From Synechococcus sp. CB0101 (GTDB lineage Bacteria; Cyanobacteriota; Cyanobacteriia; PCC-6307; Cyanobiaceae): a stretch of DNA of 64,000 nucleotides. The DNA lies in the NCBI RefSeq assembly GCF_000179235.2, contig NZ_CP039373.1:2725617-2789616 (forward strand). Reading direction: 5' to 3'. Made by a program: the position numbers and the translations under genes. Of this stretch, positions 1-8,814 are shown piece by piece. Below the pieces are notes generated by a model. It was not told where the DNA came from. It saw only the letters and a program-made list of their open reading frames with translations, and made no database searches. Numbering within the stretch: the stretch's first letter is position 1; the number at the start of each line of letters is the position of its first letter.

Positions 1-370
1 GCCGCGAATAGAAGAGCCCGAGGGAGGCTGCACTGCTCTGCAGCGCGTCCATCGGGTGCCCCTGGGAGGGGAAGCACTTCATCATGTCGCGGATGCGGAA
101 GCTCACCCGCCGGTGCATCTGCACCTCGTGCTCAAACTCCCGCAGCTGTGACGCGGTGGGCAGTTCCCCCCAGATCAGTAGGTAGGTGGTTTCCAGGAAG
201 GTGCTGTGCTGCGCCAGCTCCTCCACGCTGTAGCCGCGGTAGGTAAGCCGCCCCCGCTGGCCATCGATGTCGCACACCGACGATTGGGTGGCCGGCACGC
301 CCTCAAGGCCGGGGCGGTACTCAGGGGTGGCTGGCTTCAACCCTGCCTCTGCAGGTGCTGTACTCACCAT
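1..370 (-). CDS. gltA: citrate synthase, N-terminal part (cut by window edge)
   Basis: Citrate synthase condenses oxaloacetate and acetyl-CoA at the entry of the cyanobacterial TCA branch. Only about 123 N-terminal residues lie in the window; the ATG is at 370-368 and the frame runs open off the left edge. The family's N-terminal signature is visible: GVPATQSSVCDIDGQ (residues 24-38), then LTYRGYSVEEL and LLIWGELPT. The catalytic His and Asp lie outside the window. It follows sixA and the DUF3352 gene on the same strand, 62 bp after the sixA stop. The call rests on these N-terminal blocks; the paralogue 2-methylcitrate synthase cannot be excluded but is unlikely in this lineage. Confidence 0.88.
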   Translation of the reverse strand, partial: MVSTAPAEAGLKPATPEYRPGLEGVPATQSSVCDIDGQRGRLTYRGYSVEELAQHSTFLETTYLLIWGELPTASQLREFEHEVQMHRRVSFRIRDMMKCFPSQGHPMDALQSSAASLGLFYSR

Positions 371-432
371 GGCGGCATCAACCCAATCCGTTTCGGCAAC
401 CTAAGGCCGCTGGGCGACACGCTTCGGTGCCA

Positions 433-990
433 TCAGCCACCGGATGGGGGCATCTGGCGCCGGCCCAGCAACACCCGAGGCGGCAGCAGCAGCTCCAGCC
501 GCGCACTGCCCAGCAGGCCAGCCTGGGGCGGCTTGGGCCATTGCAACAGCACCACACCGGCCTTCTTCAGCTGCAGGGCCTCGGGGGCCAGGGCCATGGG
601 CACACCAATCAACAGCGCTGCCAAGGTGCTGAGGTCGGGCTCATGGCCCACGAGCGCCAGGCGCCGCCAGGCCGGCCGGGGCGACACTGCGCCCAGCCAG
701 CGCTCCAGCAGAGGCAGCGGATCAGCCAGGGGGGCCAGGGCTGCGGCCAGCTCCAACTCAGGAGCCAAGCCGGCCTGCACAGCCAACTCAGCCGTTTGGC
801 GGGCCCGCACCAGAGGGCTGCTCAGCACCAGATCACAACCGAGATCGAGATCCACCAATTGGCGCAGCTGGGCGATGGTGCGCTCACGACCTTCCGGGGT
901 CAGGGCGCGTTGGGCGTCGTCGGCCCCTTCGACCCGCTCCTCAGCGATGCCATGGCGCAGTAGCAGCAGCTCCCGTTTACGCGGTGCCAT
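433..990 (-). CDS. sixA: phosphohistidine phosphatase SixA-like
   Basis: A 185-residue single-domain histidine phosphatase of the SixA branch, which removes phosphate from His residues of HPt domains or PTS-like proteins. The RHG motif (LLLRHGIAEE, about residues 9-18) supplies the catalytic His; the second block is VGHEPDLS, and SSPLVRARQTAE is the usual SixA middle motif. The start is ATG at 990, 3 bp after the DUF3352 stop at 994, so the two are probably co-transcribed and lead into gltA. Length and motifs fit SixA better than phosphoglycerate mutase. The target in this organism cannot be read from the sequence. Confidence 0.85.
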   Translation of the reverse strand: MAPRKRELLLLRHGIAEERVEGADDAQRALTPEGRERTIAQLRQLVDLDLGCDLVLSSPLVRARQTAELAVQAGLAPELELAAALAPLADPLPLLERWLGAVSPRPAWRRLALVGHEPDLSTLAALLIGVPMALAPEALQLKKAGVVLLQWPKPPQAGLLGSARLELLLPPRVLLGRRQMPPSGG

Positions 991-993
991 TGC

Positions 994-2592
994 TCAACCC
1001 TTGAACTGCAGCAGGCCGCGCAGCCGCAAGGCCCGAGCGGAAGGCCCATCGCCCTCGAGGCTGAGGGCAGCCCCATCCACCAACGGCGTGAGCTCACTGC
1101 TGGAGAGGGCGCTCACCAGCCGCCAGGGCTGCCAGACAGCCAGCAGTTGCTGTGCCGTGGGGCCATCCATGGCCCACTGCACGGGTGCCTTCGGGGTGCC
1201 AAGGCTCTCCAGCTGCTCGAGGCGTTCCGCCGGGGCATGGCGACCTTCATCCTGCTGATTCAGCACGCTGAGGCCTTGACCCCACCAAGCCCAACCGCCC
1301 TGGAGGGAGCGAGCGCCCGCCAGCTGAGCCTGCAGCTGGTCGGGATTGCCCTTCACCGGCTTCGACTGGAGTTTGGTCCAGGCCTGCAGCGTGAGGCCAT
1401 GGCTTTGCAGCGGCGAGTTGCTGTAGCCCTCGCTCGCCAGGGCCGCATCCAACACCTCAAGCGGCGGTTGCTGCGCCTGGGTCCCCAACAGCCAGCCATC
1501 GCCGGACTGGGCCCAGAGCAAAGGTCCATGATCTTCAGCCGCTACCAATGCCGGCAGAGACGCAGGCAGGCGCTCGAGGGCACCGCGCAGCACCGGACCC
1601 AGCAGCTGGGCCCAAGGATCGGGATCGCTGGTCTCCAGCAGGCGGGCCGGTTCGCTCAGCAGGGCCAGGCTGGTGGCTGGCAGCTGCAATTGCTGCGGCA
1701 GAGCGATCGGCACAGCCGGCAGAGCCGCCAAAGGCTCACGCAACTGGGTGAGGGCATCCAGCTGGAGACCTCGGCTGGCGGGGCTGAGGGCGGCCACCAG
1801 CTCCACAGCAGCCCCAGGCTCATCTCCCAATTGGCCGGGTAGCCCCAGCCACTGCTCCATCGCCTGCGGCCGGGCGGTGAGCAAGGCCACGCCATGACCC
1901 AGGCGTGCCACGGCCTGCTGGAGCGGCGCACTAGCAGCCTGATTCAGTTCATCAATCTGCGACACATCCAGGGCCTGCTCCAGCACGCCGCGGCCGGAGG
2001 CGATCAGCACCAGTTCGTCGTTGATCAGGGCCGTGGCCAGAGGCTGCGGGTCCTGGCCCAGCAGGGCGCCGCGGCCACTGATCAAGCCCATGCCGCGGTA
2101 GCTGCTGATCTGCAGGTCGGTGCCGGCCAGGCTGCGGCTCTGCCAGAACCGCTGCAGGAAGCGGCGGGCGCCCTCGCCATCGCGGCTGCGCAGGGCCAGC
2201 ACCCAACCGGGCTGCTCCGATGCCCCCGGCGGGGTGAGGAGGGCAAAGCTGCTTTCGCGCCCCAGCCAGGGGGCCAGCTCCGTGGCGTAATCCAGGCCAG
2301 CGGCGGCGAAGGCCCCATCACGCAAACGATCCGCCGCAGCTGCCGCCTGGCGCCGCTGCCGCGGTGCCGCCACCGCCCTGGCATAGGCGGCTGGCTGATC
2401 AGGTGTGAGCAACCAGTGCAGGCTGAGCGGTGCCGTGCGGGGCACAAACCGAGCTGCCAGCGGCAATTCCAGCCGTTGGGACTGCAACCCAAGGGGACTG
2501 CGCTGCCACAGCAACCACCAGCCCGTTGCCCCCAGACTCAGCAACGCGATGGCTGCCGCCAACACTGCCGCCAGGAAGGGGCGGGCCTTCAT
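994..2592 (-). CDS. DUF3352 family membrane-anchored protein
   Basis: A 532-residue protein with one N-terminal membrane anchor (residues 5-28) followed by a large soluble region rich in Leu, Ala, Gln and Arg. Blocks such as ARRFLQRFWQSR, YRGMGLISGRG and NDELVLIASGRGVLEQAL resemble cyanobacterial DUF3352 proteins, which have no known biochemical role. There is no catalytic signature I recognise. With a single uncleaved-looking N-terminal helix, most of the protein probably faces the periplasm or lumen. It is the first gene of an apparent DUF3352-sixA-gltA unit and is divergent from the rhodanese gene, with a 77-bp intergenic region between them that shows no convincing promoter. Confidence 0.75.
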   Translation of the reverse strand: MKARPFLAAVLAAAIALLSLGATGWWLLWQRSPLGLQSQRLELPLAARFVPRTAPLSLHWLLTPDQPAAYARAVAAPRQRRQAAAAADRLRDGAFAAAGLDYATELAPWLGRESSFALLTPPGASEQPGWVLALRSRDGEGARRFLQRFWQSRSLAGTDLQISSYRGMGLISGRGALLGQDPQPLATALINDELVLIASGRGVLEQALDVSQIDELNQAASAPLQQAVARLGHGVALLTARPQAMEQWLGLPGQLGDEPGAAVELVAALSPASRGLQLDALTQLREPLAALPAVPIALPQQLQLPATSLALLSEPARLLETSDPDPWAQLLGPVLRGALERLPASLPALVAAEDHGPLLWAQSGDGWLLGTQAQQPPLEVLDAALASEGYSNSPLQSHGLTLQAWTKLQSKPVKGNPDQLQAQLAGARSLQGGWAWWGQGLSVLNQQDEGRHAPAERLEQLESLGTPKAPVQWAMDGPTAQQLLAVWQPWRLVSALSSSELTPLVDGAALSLEGDGPSARALRLRGLLQFKG

Positions 2593-2669
2593 CGGTTGCT
2601 TGCAGGACTGGCCTCATCTTTATGCATGGCGGCTGTGTTTGGCACCCCAACAGGCCCTAGCTTCTGGCG

Positions 2670-3014
2670 ATGAGCACCCCCACCCCGATTCGCGCCCAGG
2701 AGCTGCAGCAACGCCTGGAGGCCGGCGAGAACCTCCAGTTGGTGGATGTGCGCGAACCCATGGAGCTGGAGCTGGCCAAGCTGCAACAGCCGGTGATTCA
2801 CCTGCCCCTCAGCAGCTCCGAGCAGTGGATCGGATCCCTCCACGAGCACCTCGACCCTGAGCGCGATGTGGTGGTGCTGTGCCATGCCGGCGTGCGCAGC
2901 TGGCAATTCGGCTGCTGGCTGATGGAAGCGCAGGGATTCCCCAAGGTGTGGAACCTGCAGGGCGGCATCGACGCCTGGAGCGTGGAGGTGGATTCGAGCG
3001 TGCCCCGCTACTGA
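2670..3014 (+). CDS. rhodanese-like domain protein
   Basis: A 114-residue single-domain rhodanese. The active-site loop is CHAGVRS with its Cys near residue 72, so a sulfur-transfer or thiol-relay activity is plausible. The N-terminal LVDVREPMELELAK and C-terminal WNLQGGIDAW are the classic rhodanese blocks. It is cytosolic, with no signal peptide or membrane helix. The next gene, hrcA, starts 62 bp downstream on the same strand. Single-domain rhodaneses serve thiosulfate, cysteine-desulfurase or tRNA-thiolation pathways, and nothing here picks one. Confidence 0.9.
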   Translation: MSTPTPIRAQELQQRLEAGENLQLVDVREPMELELAKLQQPVIHLPLSSSEQWIGSLHEHLDPERDVVVLCHAGVRSWQFGCWLMEAQGFPKVWNLQGGIDAWSVEVDSSVPRY

Positions 3015-3076
3015 ATGCCCTGCTGAGCCAACAGCGCCCCTACGATCCCGGCACCCACGACACAGACGCCGCTCCC

Positions 3077-4069
3077 GTGCAGCCATTGCCCCGCCGGCAA
3101 GAGCAAGTGCTGCAGGCCACCGTGCGTCACTACGTGGACACCACCGAACCGGTGGGCAGCAAAACGCTGGTGCAACGCTTCGGGTTGGAGGCCAGCCCCG
3201 CCACCATCCGCTCCGCCATGGGAGCCCTGGAGCAGCGCGGTCTGCTCACCCAGCCCCACACCTCCGCCGGGCGAGTGCCCAGCCCCCTGGGCTACCGCCA
3301 CTACGTGGATTGCCTGCTGCCCGCTCCCGGTGCCGCCGCCATCCAGTTGCAGCGGGAGCTGATGGGGCTGAGCCTGCAGTGGGCTGCCTTCGACGACCTC
3401 CTGCTCCATCTGGCCCGCCGCCTGGCCGATCTCACGGGGCTCCTGAGCCTGATCACCCGGCCACAGCGACCCAGCCCCGCCCTGCAGGCCCTGCGCCTGG
3501 TGCCCAGCGGCGATCGCCTGCTGGTGTTTCTGGTGGATGGCGGGGCCTCGGCCACCAGCCTCAACCTGCGGCTGCCCCACGGCAGCACCCACACCCTGCC
3601 GGCCCTGGAGCGCTGGGTGAGCGAACAGCTGGCCGAGGGTCCGATCAACTGGCAGAGCCTGCCTCCCCAACTGCAGAGCTGCGGCGACCTGTTGCGCCAG
3701 GGGCTACTCAGCCATCAGCAGGCTGACACCAGCCAACAGGCCAGTGCAGTGTCCCTGGGACTGGGCGGATTGCTCGGGCAACCGGAATTCCAACGCAGTG
3801 CCTCCCTCAGGCCCCTGCTCCAGCTCGTGGAAAGTGAACCGCAGCGGGTGCTGGAACCCGCTCGTGCCACGCCACTGGGTGGCGTGTGGATCGGCGCCGA
3901 GCACCCGGATACGGCCCTGCACGCCTGCGCTGTGGTGCAGGCCAGCTATGCCGCAGCCGGTGGTTCTGCTGGGCAAGTGGCCCTAATCGGGCCGATGCGG
4001 ATGGCTTATGCCACAGCACGGGCAGCCGTGCAGGCCGTGGCCAGCACCCTGGAGCGGCTGCTCAGCTAA
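3077..4069 (+). CDS. hrcA: heat-inducible transcription repressor HrcA
   Basis: HrcA represses groESL and dnaK operons by binding the CIRCE operator, and its folding depends on GroEL. The N-terminal winged helix is visible (LQATVRHYVDTTEPVGSKTL, then SPATIRSAMGALEQRGLL and TSAGRVPSPLGYR). The C-terminal effector half ends with VALIGPMRMAYATARAAV, a typical HrcA block. The open frame extends upstream into the rhodanese gene, but that part has no HrcA similarity. I chose GTG at 3077, just ahead of the conserved PLPRRQEQVL; this gives 330 residues, near the family length. No CIRCE repeat is seen upstream, so autoregulation is not apparent. Confidence 0.9.
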   Translation: MQPLPRRQEQVLQATVRHYVDTTEPVGSKTLVQRFGLEASPATIRSAMGALEQRGLLTQPHTSAGRVPSPLGYRHYVDCLLPAPGAAAIQLQRELMGLSLQWAAFDDLLLHLARRLADLTGLLSLITRPQRPSPALQALRLVPSGDRLLVFLVDGGASATSLNLRLPHGSTHTLPALERWVSEQLAEGPINWQSLPPQLQSCGDLLRQGLLSHQQADTSQQASAVSLGLGGLLGQPEFQRSASLRPLLQLVESEPQRVLEPARATPLGGVWIGAEHPDTALHACAVVQASYAAAGGSAGQVALIGPMRMAYATARAAVQAVASTLERLLS

Positions 4070-4075
4070 ACGCAA

Positions 4076-5329
4076 TCAATCGCCGAGGGCGCTACCGAGA
4101 CGGTCGGCCACGGTGTTCACGTCCTTGTCGCCGCGGCCGGAGAGGTTGATCACCACCTCGGTGCCTGGCGCGAGGGTGGGGCAGAGCTTGTCGAGCCAGG
4201 CAAAGGCGTGAGCCGTTTCCAAGGCAGGAATGATGCCCTCCAGCTGGCACAGCAGCTGCAGCGCATCGAGGGCCTCGGCATCGGTCACCGCGCCGTATTC
4301 CGCACGGCCGATCGTTTTGAGATAGCTGTGTTCCGGGCCCACGCCGGGGTAGTCGAGACCGGCACTGATCGAGTGGGCTTCCTTCACCTGACCTTCGCCG
4401 TCCTGCAGGAGCAGGCTCATGGCGCCGTGCAGCACACCCACGCGGCCCTCAGTGATCGTGGCGGCATGGCGTCCGGTGGCGACGCCATCACCGGCTGCTT
4501 CCACGCCCACCAGGCGCACATTGGTGTCCTCCACAAACGGATGGAACAGACCCATGGCGTTGGAGCCCCCGCCCACGCAGGCCAACAGCACGTCGGGATT
4601 GCGGCCAAAGGCTTCGTGACACTGACGCTTGGTTTCCTCGCCGATCACGGCGTGGAAATCGCGCACCAGCATCGGGAAGGGGTGGGGCCCAGCCACCGAT
4701 CCGAGGATGTAGTGGGTGGTTTCCACGTTGGTCACCCAGTCGCGGATCGCTTCACTGGTGGCGTCCTTGAGGGTGGCGGTGCCGGCGGTCACGGGCTGCA
4801 CCGTGGCGCCCAACAGACGCATGCGGAACACGTTGAGGGCCTGGCGGCGCATGTCTTCAGCGCCCATGTACACGACGCACTCCAGGCCGAAACGGGCACA
4901 CACGGTGGCGGTGGCCACGCCGTGCTGCCCCGCGCCGGTCTCCGCAATGATCCGCTTCTTGCCCATGCGCAGGGCCAGCAGCGCCTGCCCAAGCGCGTTG
5001 TTGATCTTGTGGGCACCGGTGTGATTGAGGTCTTCGCGCTTCAGCCAGATGCGCGGGCCACCGTCGGCACGGCGGTAGTGCTCGGTGAGCCGCTCAGCTT
5101 CATAGAGCGGATTCGGCCGCCCCACGTAGTTGCGGAGCAGGTGGTTGAGCCGATCGGTGAAAGCGGGGTCCTTCCAGGCTTCGGCCGCCGCCTGCTCCAG
5201 TTCCGCCAGGGCAGGGATCAGGGTTTCGGGCACGTATTGCCCGCCGAACTGGCCATAGCGGCCGAGGCTGTTGGGCCGAGCAGCAAGCTCCAGGGCCGCG
5301 GGATCAACCTGGGGGATGCTGCTGGTCAC
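4076..5329 (-). CDS. trpB: tryptophan synthase beta chain
   Basis: PLP enzyme that joins indole and serine to make tryptophan as the beta subunit of the alpha2beta2 complex. It starts with the conserved [17 protein letters not shown]; the PLP lysine sits in [11 protein letters not shown] (K108 from the GTG start); GGGSNAMG is the phosphate-binding loop; and NLSGRGDKD closes the protein. An in-frame extension to 5449 exists, but it is arginine-rich and not TrpB-like, so GTG at 5329 (417 residues) is preferred. trpA is not adjacent, as is normal in cyanobacteria. It converges with hrcA, with only 6 bp between their stops. Confidence 0.95.
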   Translation of the reverse strand: MTSSIPQVDPAALELAARPNSLGRYGQFGGQYVPETLIPALAELEQAAAEAWKDPAFTDRLNHLLRNYVGRPNPLYEAERLTEHYRRADGGPRIWLKREDLNHTGAHKINNALGQALLALRMGKKRIIAETGAGQHGVATATVCARFGLECVVYMGAEDMRRQALNVFRMRLLGATVQPVTAGTATLKDATSEAIRDWVTNVETTHYILGSVAGPHPFPMLVRDFHAVIGEETKRQCHEAFGRNPDVLLACVGGGSNAMGLFHPFVEDTNVRLVGVEAAGDGVATGRHAATITEGRVGVLHGAMSLLLQDGEGQVKEAHSISAGLDYPGVGPEHSYLKTIGRAEYGAVTDAEALDALQLLCQLEGIIPALETAHAFAWLDKLCPTLAPGTEVVINLSGRGDKDVNTVADRLGSALGD

Positions 5330-5345
5330 CGACGCCTGCGCGGAA

Positions 5346-5567
5346 TCACTGCAGCGTAGGAACTGGCGGCGGCGGCAGCGCCGGCCAGCCGGCTGGCTCA
5401 TCAATGCGGATGCGACCCGCCTCGCGGCGACAGGGCTCCGCCGGGCCACCCCACACCCCCGAGAGACTGGCCTTCACCCGCGTTTCAGAAGGCCTGCACT
5501 CCGCCGCGGCCGGCTGACCCTGAAACCCCAAGCGCACCATTTCCAGCTGCAGGGGCGGAAGGTCCAT
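5346..5567 (-). CDS. doubtful small ORF between trpB and the SUI1 gene
   Basis: A possible 73-residue protein starting [15 protein letters not shown], with an in-frame extension to 5627. It is proline-rich near the C-terminus and has two Cys. I recognise no family. It would be co-directional with trpB, whose proposed start lies 17 bp downstream. In favour: it fills most of an otherwise empty 297-bp gap in a very compact genome. Against: the composition is also what chance reading frames look like in GC-rich DNA. If it is not a gene, the gap would simply carry the divergent promoters of trpB and the SUI1 gene. Confidence 0.25.
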   Translation of the reverse strand: MDLPPLQLEMVRLGFQGQPAAAECRPSETRVKASLSGVWGGPAEPCRREAGRIRIDEPAGWPALPPPPVPTLQ

Positions 5568-5626
5568 GGGAGAGGCGGGATCGCTTTGAGCGGTGCGCTG
5601 AACTGGGTGTAGCGAACGGCAGCGCA

Positions 5627-5950
5627 ATGGCCAAGGGCGGCTGGCAGGAATTCAGCAGACCGGAGAGCTTGCAGCGCGGTGCCGCAGCGTCGGAGCCCAC
5701 CCCAAAAACGCAGCAGCGGGTGCGGGTGCAGCGCACCAAATCTGGCAAGGGCGGAAAGATGGTGACCGCCATCACCGGGCTCGAAGCAGCGGAGAGCGAG
5801 CTCAAGGCCCTGCTCAAGCAGCTCAAGGCGGCCGCAGGCACCGGCGGCACCGTGAAGGATGGCGTGATCGAACTCCAAGGCGATCAGGTGGCTCCGGCCC
5901 TGGCGGCTCTGGAGAAGGCTGGTTATCGCCCGAAGCAAGCCGGGGGCTGA
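5627..5950 (+). CDS. SUI1/YciH family translation initiation factor
   Basis: A 107-residue protein of the bacterial eIF1-like (SUI1/YciH) family, which influences start-codon selection or ribosome fidelity. The core is visible: RVRVQRTKSGKGGKMVTAITGL, in part, followed by KQLKAAAGTGGTVKDGVIELQGDQ and a C-terminal KAGYRPKQAGG. The start MAKGGWQEFSRP fits what I recall of homologues. The TGA stop is separated by 1 bp from the GTG start of the ChaN-PDZ gene, suggesting coupling. Divergent from trpB. Confidence 0.92.
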   Translation: MAKGGWQEFSRPESLQRGAAASEPTPKTQQRVRVQRTKSGKGGKMVTAITGLEAAESELKALLKQLKAAAGTGGTVKDGVIELQGDQVAPALAALEKAGYRPKQAGG

Positions 5951-5951
5951 G

Positions 5952-7091
5952 GTGCTGATGAGGCGCTGGGATTGCGGTGCGATCGGCCTGCTGCTGAGCG
6001 TGCTGATGGGCGGCCTGCCGGCCGTGGGCGAGCTGCTGCCGGCCGAATGCCAGGCAGCCCTGGCGACGGCCGAACGGCAGCGCCTGGATCTGCAACGCCG
6101 CACAGCGGATCTTGCAGTGCTGATGCTGGGCGAAATCCACACCAGCGTTGACGACCACGCCTGGCAGCTGGGCACCCTGGAGAGCCTGAGCGCCCAGCGA
6201 AGGCTGACGCTGGCACTCGAGATGATCCCCGCGGCGCGCCAGCCGATCCTCGATCGCTTCAACCGCGGCGAGCTGGATGAGGCCGCCCTGCTGCAGGAGG
6301 TGGACTGGCCAGCCGTGTGGGGGCACGACCCTGAGCTGTACCTGCCGCTGCTGCGCTGGGCCCGGCTGCGGGGCGTTCCCCTGCTGGCGATCAATGCGGA
6401 GCCGGAATTGGTGCGGCGGGTGCGGCGGCAGGATCTGGCGACCATCCCTAAGACCGAGCGCGACGGCATCGGCACACCCGCACCACCAAGAGCTGCCTAT
6501 CGCCAGCGCCTGGAGGCCAGCTGGCGGGGGCACCGCAGCCTGGCGGCTGCTTCCGAGAGCAAGGACGATCTGCAGCTGTTTATCGACAGCCAGCTGCTGC
6601 GCGATCGCGCCATGGCGGAGCGGCTGGCGGCCGCCCACCGCGAGAACCCCGATCGCCTGGCGGTGGCCCTGATCGGGGTGGGGCATCTGGAAGGGGGTGA
6701 TGGGGTACCCCAGCAATTACGCGACTTGGGGATCAACGCGCAGCTCAGCCTGCGTCGCCCGGCCTTGCCGGCGGGCTGCACACCGGCACCACGGGGGGCA
6801 CGGCTCGGGGCCTACCTGGAAAGCGACGCGAACGGCGTGTGGGTGCGCCAGGTGGCACCGGGATCGGCCGCCGCAGCCGCTGGCCTGGAACCCGGCGATC
6901 GGATCCTGAAACTGAACGGCCAGCCGGTGCAGCGAGCCGGCCAGGTGATCCGCGGCGTGCGGCTGCAGCCCGACGGCCGGCCGCTGCAGCTCACGATCGA
7001 GCGGGCTGGACGGCAACGGCAGCTGGAGCTGCAGCTACCTCCCTCCAGCGACCCCCGCCTCGCGGCCAGGGATAATGGCGCCAACGCCTGA
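5952..7091 (+). CDS. ChaN-like exported protein with C-terminal PDZ domain
   Basis: A 379-residue protein with an N-terminal hydrophobic signal (about residues 9-25). Residues 40-265 match ChaN/PhuW-like domains linked to heme or iron handling: LMLGEIHTSVDDHAWQ, LALEMIPAARQPILDRF, WGHDPELYLPLLRWAR and the closing ALIGVGHLEGGDGVPQQL. The last 100 residues form a PDZ domain (GVWVRQVAPGSAAAAAGLEPGDRI, in part, then LKLNGQPVQ). No lipobox Cys is present at the signal end. The start is GTG at 5952 or ATG at 5958. It sits between the SUI1 gene and cysC on the same strand. The substrate is unproven; peptide or porphyrin binding are both possible. Confidence 0.82.
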   Translation: MLMRRWDCGAIGLLLSVLMGGLPAVGELLPAECQAALATAERQRLDLQRRTADLAVLMLGEIHTSVDDHAWQLGTLESLSAQRRLTLALEMIPAARQPILDRFNRGELDEAALLQEVDWPAVWGHDPELYLPLLRWARLRGVPLLAINAEPELVRRVRRQDLATIPKTERDGIGTPAPPRAAYRQRLEASWRGHRSLAAASESKDDLQLFIDSQLLRDRAMAERLAAAHRENPDRLAVALIGVGHLEGGDGVPQQLRDLGINAQLSLRRPALPAGCTPAPRGARLGAYLESDANGVWVRQVAPGSAAAAAGLEPGDRILKLNGQPVQRAGQVIRGVRLQPDGRPLQLTIERAGRQRQLELQLPPSSDPRLAARDNGANA

Positions 7092-7097
7092 CGCACC

Positions 7098-7745
7098 ATG
7101 ACCGCAACCACCACCTACGGCGAGCTCACCAACCAGGGGGCTTCCACCAACATCGCCTGGCACCACGCCTCGGTGGATCGGGCGGCACGGGCTGAGCAGC
7201 GCGGCCACCGCAGCGCCATCCTCTGGTTCACAGGCCTGAGCGGTTCGGGCAAGAGCACCCTGGCCAACGCCGTGAACCAGGCGCTATTCGAGCGCGGCCT
7301 GGCCTGCTACGTGCTCGATGGCGACAACATTCGCCATGGTCTCTGCAAAGACCTCGGCTTCTCCGACGCCGACCGCGAGGAGAACATCCGCCGCATCGGT
7401 GAAGTGAGCAAGCTGTTCCTCGATGCCGGCGTGGTGGTGCTCACCGCGTTTGTGTCGCCCTTCAAGGCCGACCGCGATCGCGCCCGCGCCCTGGTGCAGG
7501 CCGGCGACTTCGTGGAAATCCACTGCGCCGCTGATCTGAGCGTCTGCGAGCAGCGCGACACCAAAGGCCTCTACGCCAAGGCCCGCGCCGGGGAGATCAA
7601 GGAATTCACCGGGATCTCAAGCCCCTATGAAGCCCCAGAAGCCCCAGAACTCAAGGTGGATACCGGCAGCCAGAGCCTCGAGCAGAGCGTGGAGCAGGTG
7701 CTGGCCTACTTGAGCGCCCAGGGCGTTATTCCCCAGAAGGGCTGA
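7098..7745 (+). CDS. cysC: adenylylsulfate kinase
   Basis: APS kinase phosphorylates adenylylsulfate to PAPS with ATP, in assimilatory sulfate reduction and sulfation. A Walker A P-loop is present ([13 protein letters not shown], about residues 44-56), then [20 protein letters not shown], the APS-binding block, and the lid region [14 protein letters not shown]. It has 215 residues with no fused sulfurylase, the usual single-domain form. It starts 6 bp after the ChaN-PDZ stop, so it probably shares that transcript. Its last 20 bp overlap the tail of the convergent AI-2E family gene. Confidence 0.96.
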   Translation: MTATTTYGELTNQGASTNIAWHHASVDRAARAEQRGHRSAILWFTGLSGSGKSTLANAVNQALFERGLACYVLDGDNIRHGLCKDLGFSDADREENIRRIGEVSKLFLDAGVVVLTAFVSPFKADRDRARALVQAGDFVEIHCAADLSVCEQRDTKGLYAKARAGEIKEFTGISSPYEAPEAPELKVDTGSQSLEQSVEQVLAYLSAQGVIPQKG

Positions 7746-8802
7746 GCGGCTCGGGCTGCTGCGGCCGCCAGGCATCGAAGAAGGTTTTGATGCAGCTCGC
7801 CACGGGCACCGCCAGCAGCAGCCCCAGGAGATCGCCGAAGCCCATCAAGCTGCCGATGCGCGCACCCACCGGCAGCGACACCAGCAGCCAAGCGGGCTGC
7901 AGGCCCACGATGCTGCCCATCAGGCGCGGCTGGATCACTTGATCCACCACCTGGCCCACGCTGATGGCCGCGGCCAGCACCTCCAGGCCGGTGCGGGGGT
8001 TATCGAGCGCCAACAGCACGCTCACCAGCACGATCGTGAGGGCACTGGCGTAGGGCACCAGGGTGGTGAAGCCGATAGCAACAGCGAACAGCACGCCGTA
8101 GGGGATCCCCAACAGCGTGAACACCACGATCTGCAGCACGCTCAGGATCAACGCCAGCAGCACCTGGCCGGCGAAATACCCGCGAAAGGTGCGGTTCAAG
8201 GTGGTGGTGACCAGCTCGCGCACGCTCTCCGGCAGCCAGCGGGCCAGGCCGGCCACGATCCGCTCGCCGCCCAGCAGTAGAAACACCGCCAGCACCACCA
8301 CGATCACGGTGTTCACGGTGATGCCCACCGTGGCCCCAAGAATCCCAAGCACCCGCTGGCTGAGCTGGCTGGCCAACTGACTGGCGCGGGCAAACAGGGT
8401 GCTGCTGAGGTCGGTGAAATCGGTGGGCAGTCCGCGTCCCGACGCCCATTCCTCCAAACGATCGAGCCAGATTTCGCCTTCCGCCAACCACGACGGAAGG
8501 GCATTGATCAGCTCACCGAGCTGCTCCACCAACCGCGGCACCAGCCACAGCGCCGACAACACCAACAAGCCGAGGCCCAGACCCACCACCAGCAACACCG
8601 CCAGCCAGCGAGGTAGGCCACGATCCGCCAGCCAGCGGGTGGGCAGATCCAACAGAAAAGCGATCAAAGCTGCCGCCACAAACAGCGCCGGGAAAGGCGC
8701 CAAAGGCAGCAGCAACTGACGCAACACCCAGAGATTGAGGGTGAGCAGGGGCAGAGCCAGGCTGAGGCGCAACCAGAGCGGCAGCACCAGGCGCTCGAGC
8801 AT
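7726..8802 (-). CDS. AI-2E/PerM family membrane permease
   Basis: A 358-residue integral membrane protein of the AI-2E transporter (PerM/TqsA/YdiK) superfamily. An N-terminal helix cluster ([22 protein letters not shown] region), a second pair of helices, a soluble middle segment (about residues 90-150) and a C-terminal helix set with [20 protein letters not shown] and the closing [20 protein letters not shown] are the family pattern. The family includes autoinducer exporters and Na+/H+ antiporters, so the substrate cannot be named. The 3' end overlaps cysC by 20 bp on the opposite strand. Confidence 0.88.
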   Translation of the reverse strand: MLERLVLPLWLRLSLALPLLTLNLWVLRQLLLPLAPFPALFVAAALIAFLLDLPTRWLADRGLPRWLAVLLVVGLGLGLLVLSALWLVPRLVEQLGELINALPSWLAEGEIWLDRLEEWASGRGLPTDFTDLSSTLFARASQLASQLSQRVLGILGATVGITVNTVIVVVLAVFLLLGGERIVAGLARWLPESVRELVTTTLNRTFRGYFAGQVLLALILSVLQIVVFTLLGIPYGVLFAVAIGFTTLVPYASALTIVLVSVLLALDNPRTGLEVLAAAISVGQVVDQVIQPRLMGSIVGLQPAWLLVSLPVGARIGSLMGFGDLLGLLLAVPVASCIKTFFDAWRPQQPEPLSPSGE

Positions 8803-8814
8803 GGATCGGGAAGC

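Noticed and set aside
3015..3076. CIRCE operator upstream of hrcA
   Set aside because: No TTAGCACTC-N9-GAGTGCTAA or close variant is present in the 62-bp gap or near it.
4208..5359. 383-codon open frame opposite trpB
   Set aside because: Antisense to trpB, which has all its PLP motifs; the translation is His/Gln/Gly-rich noise.
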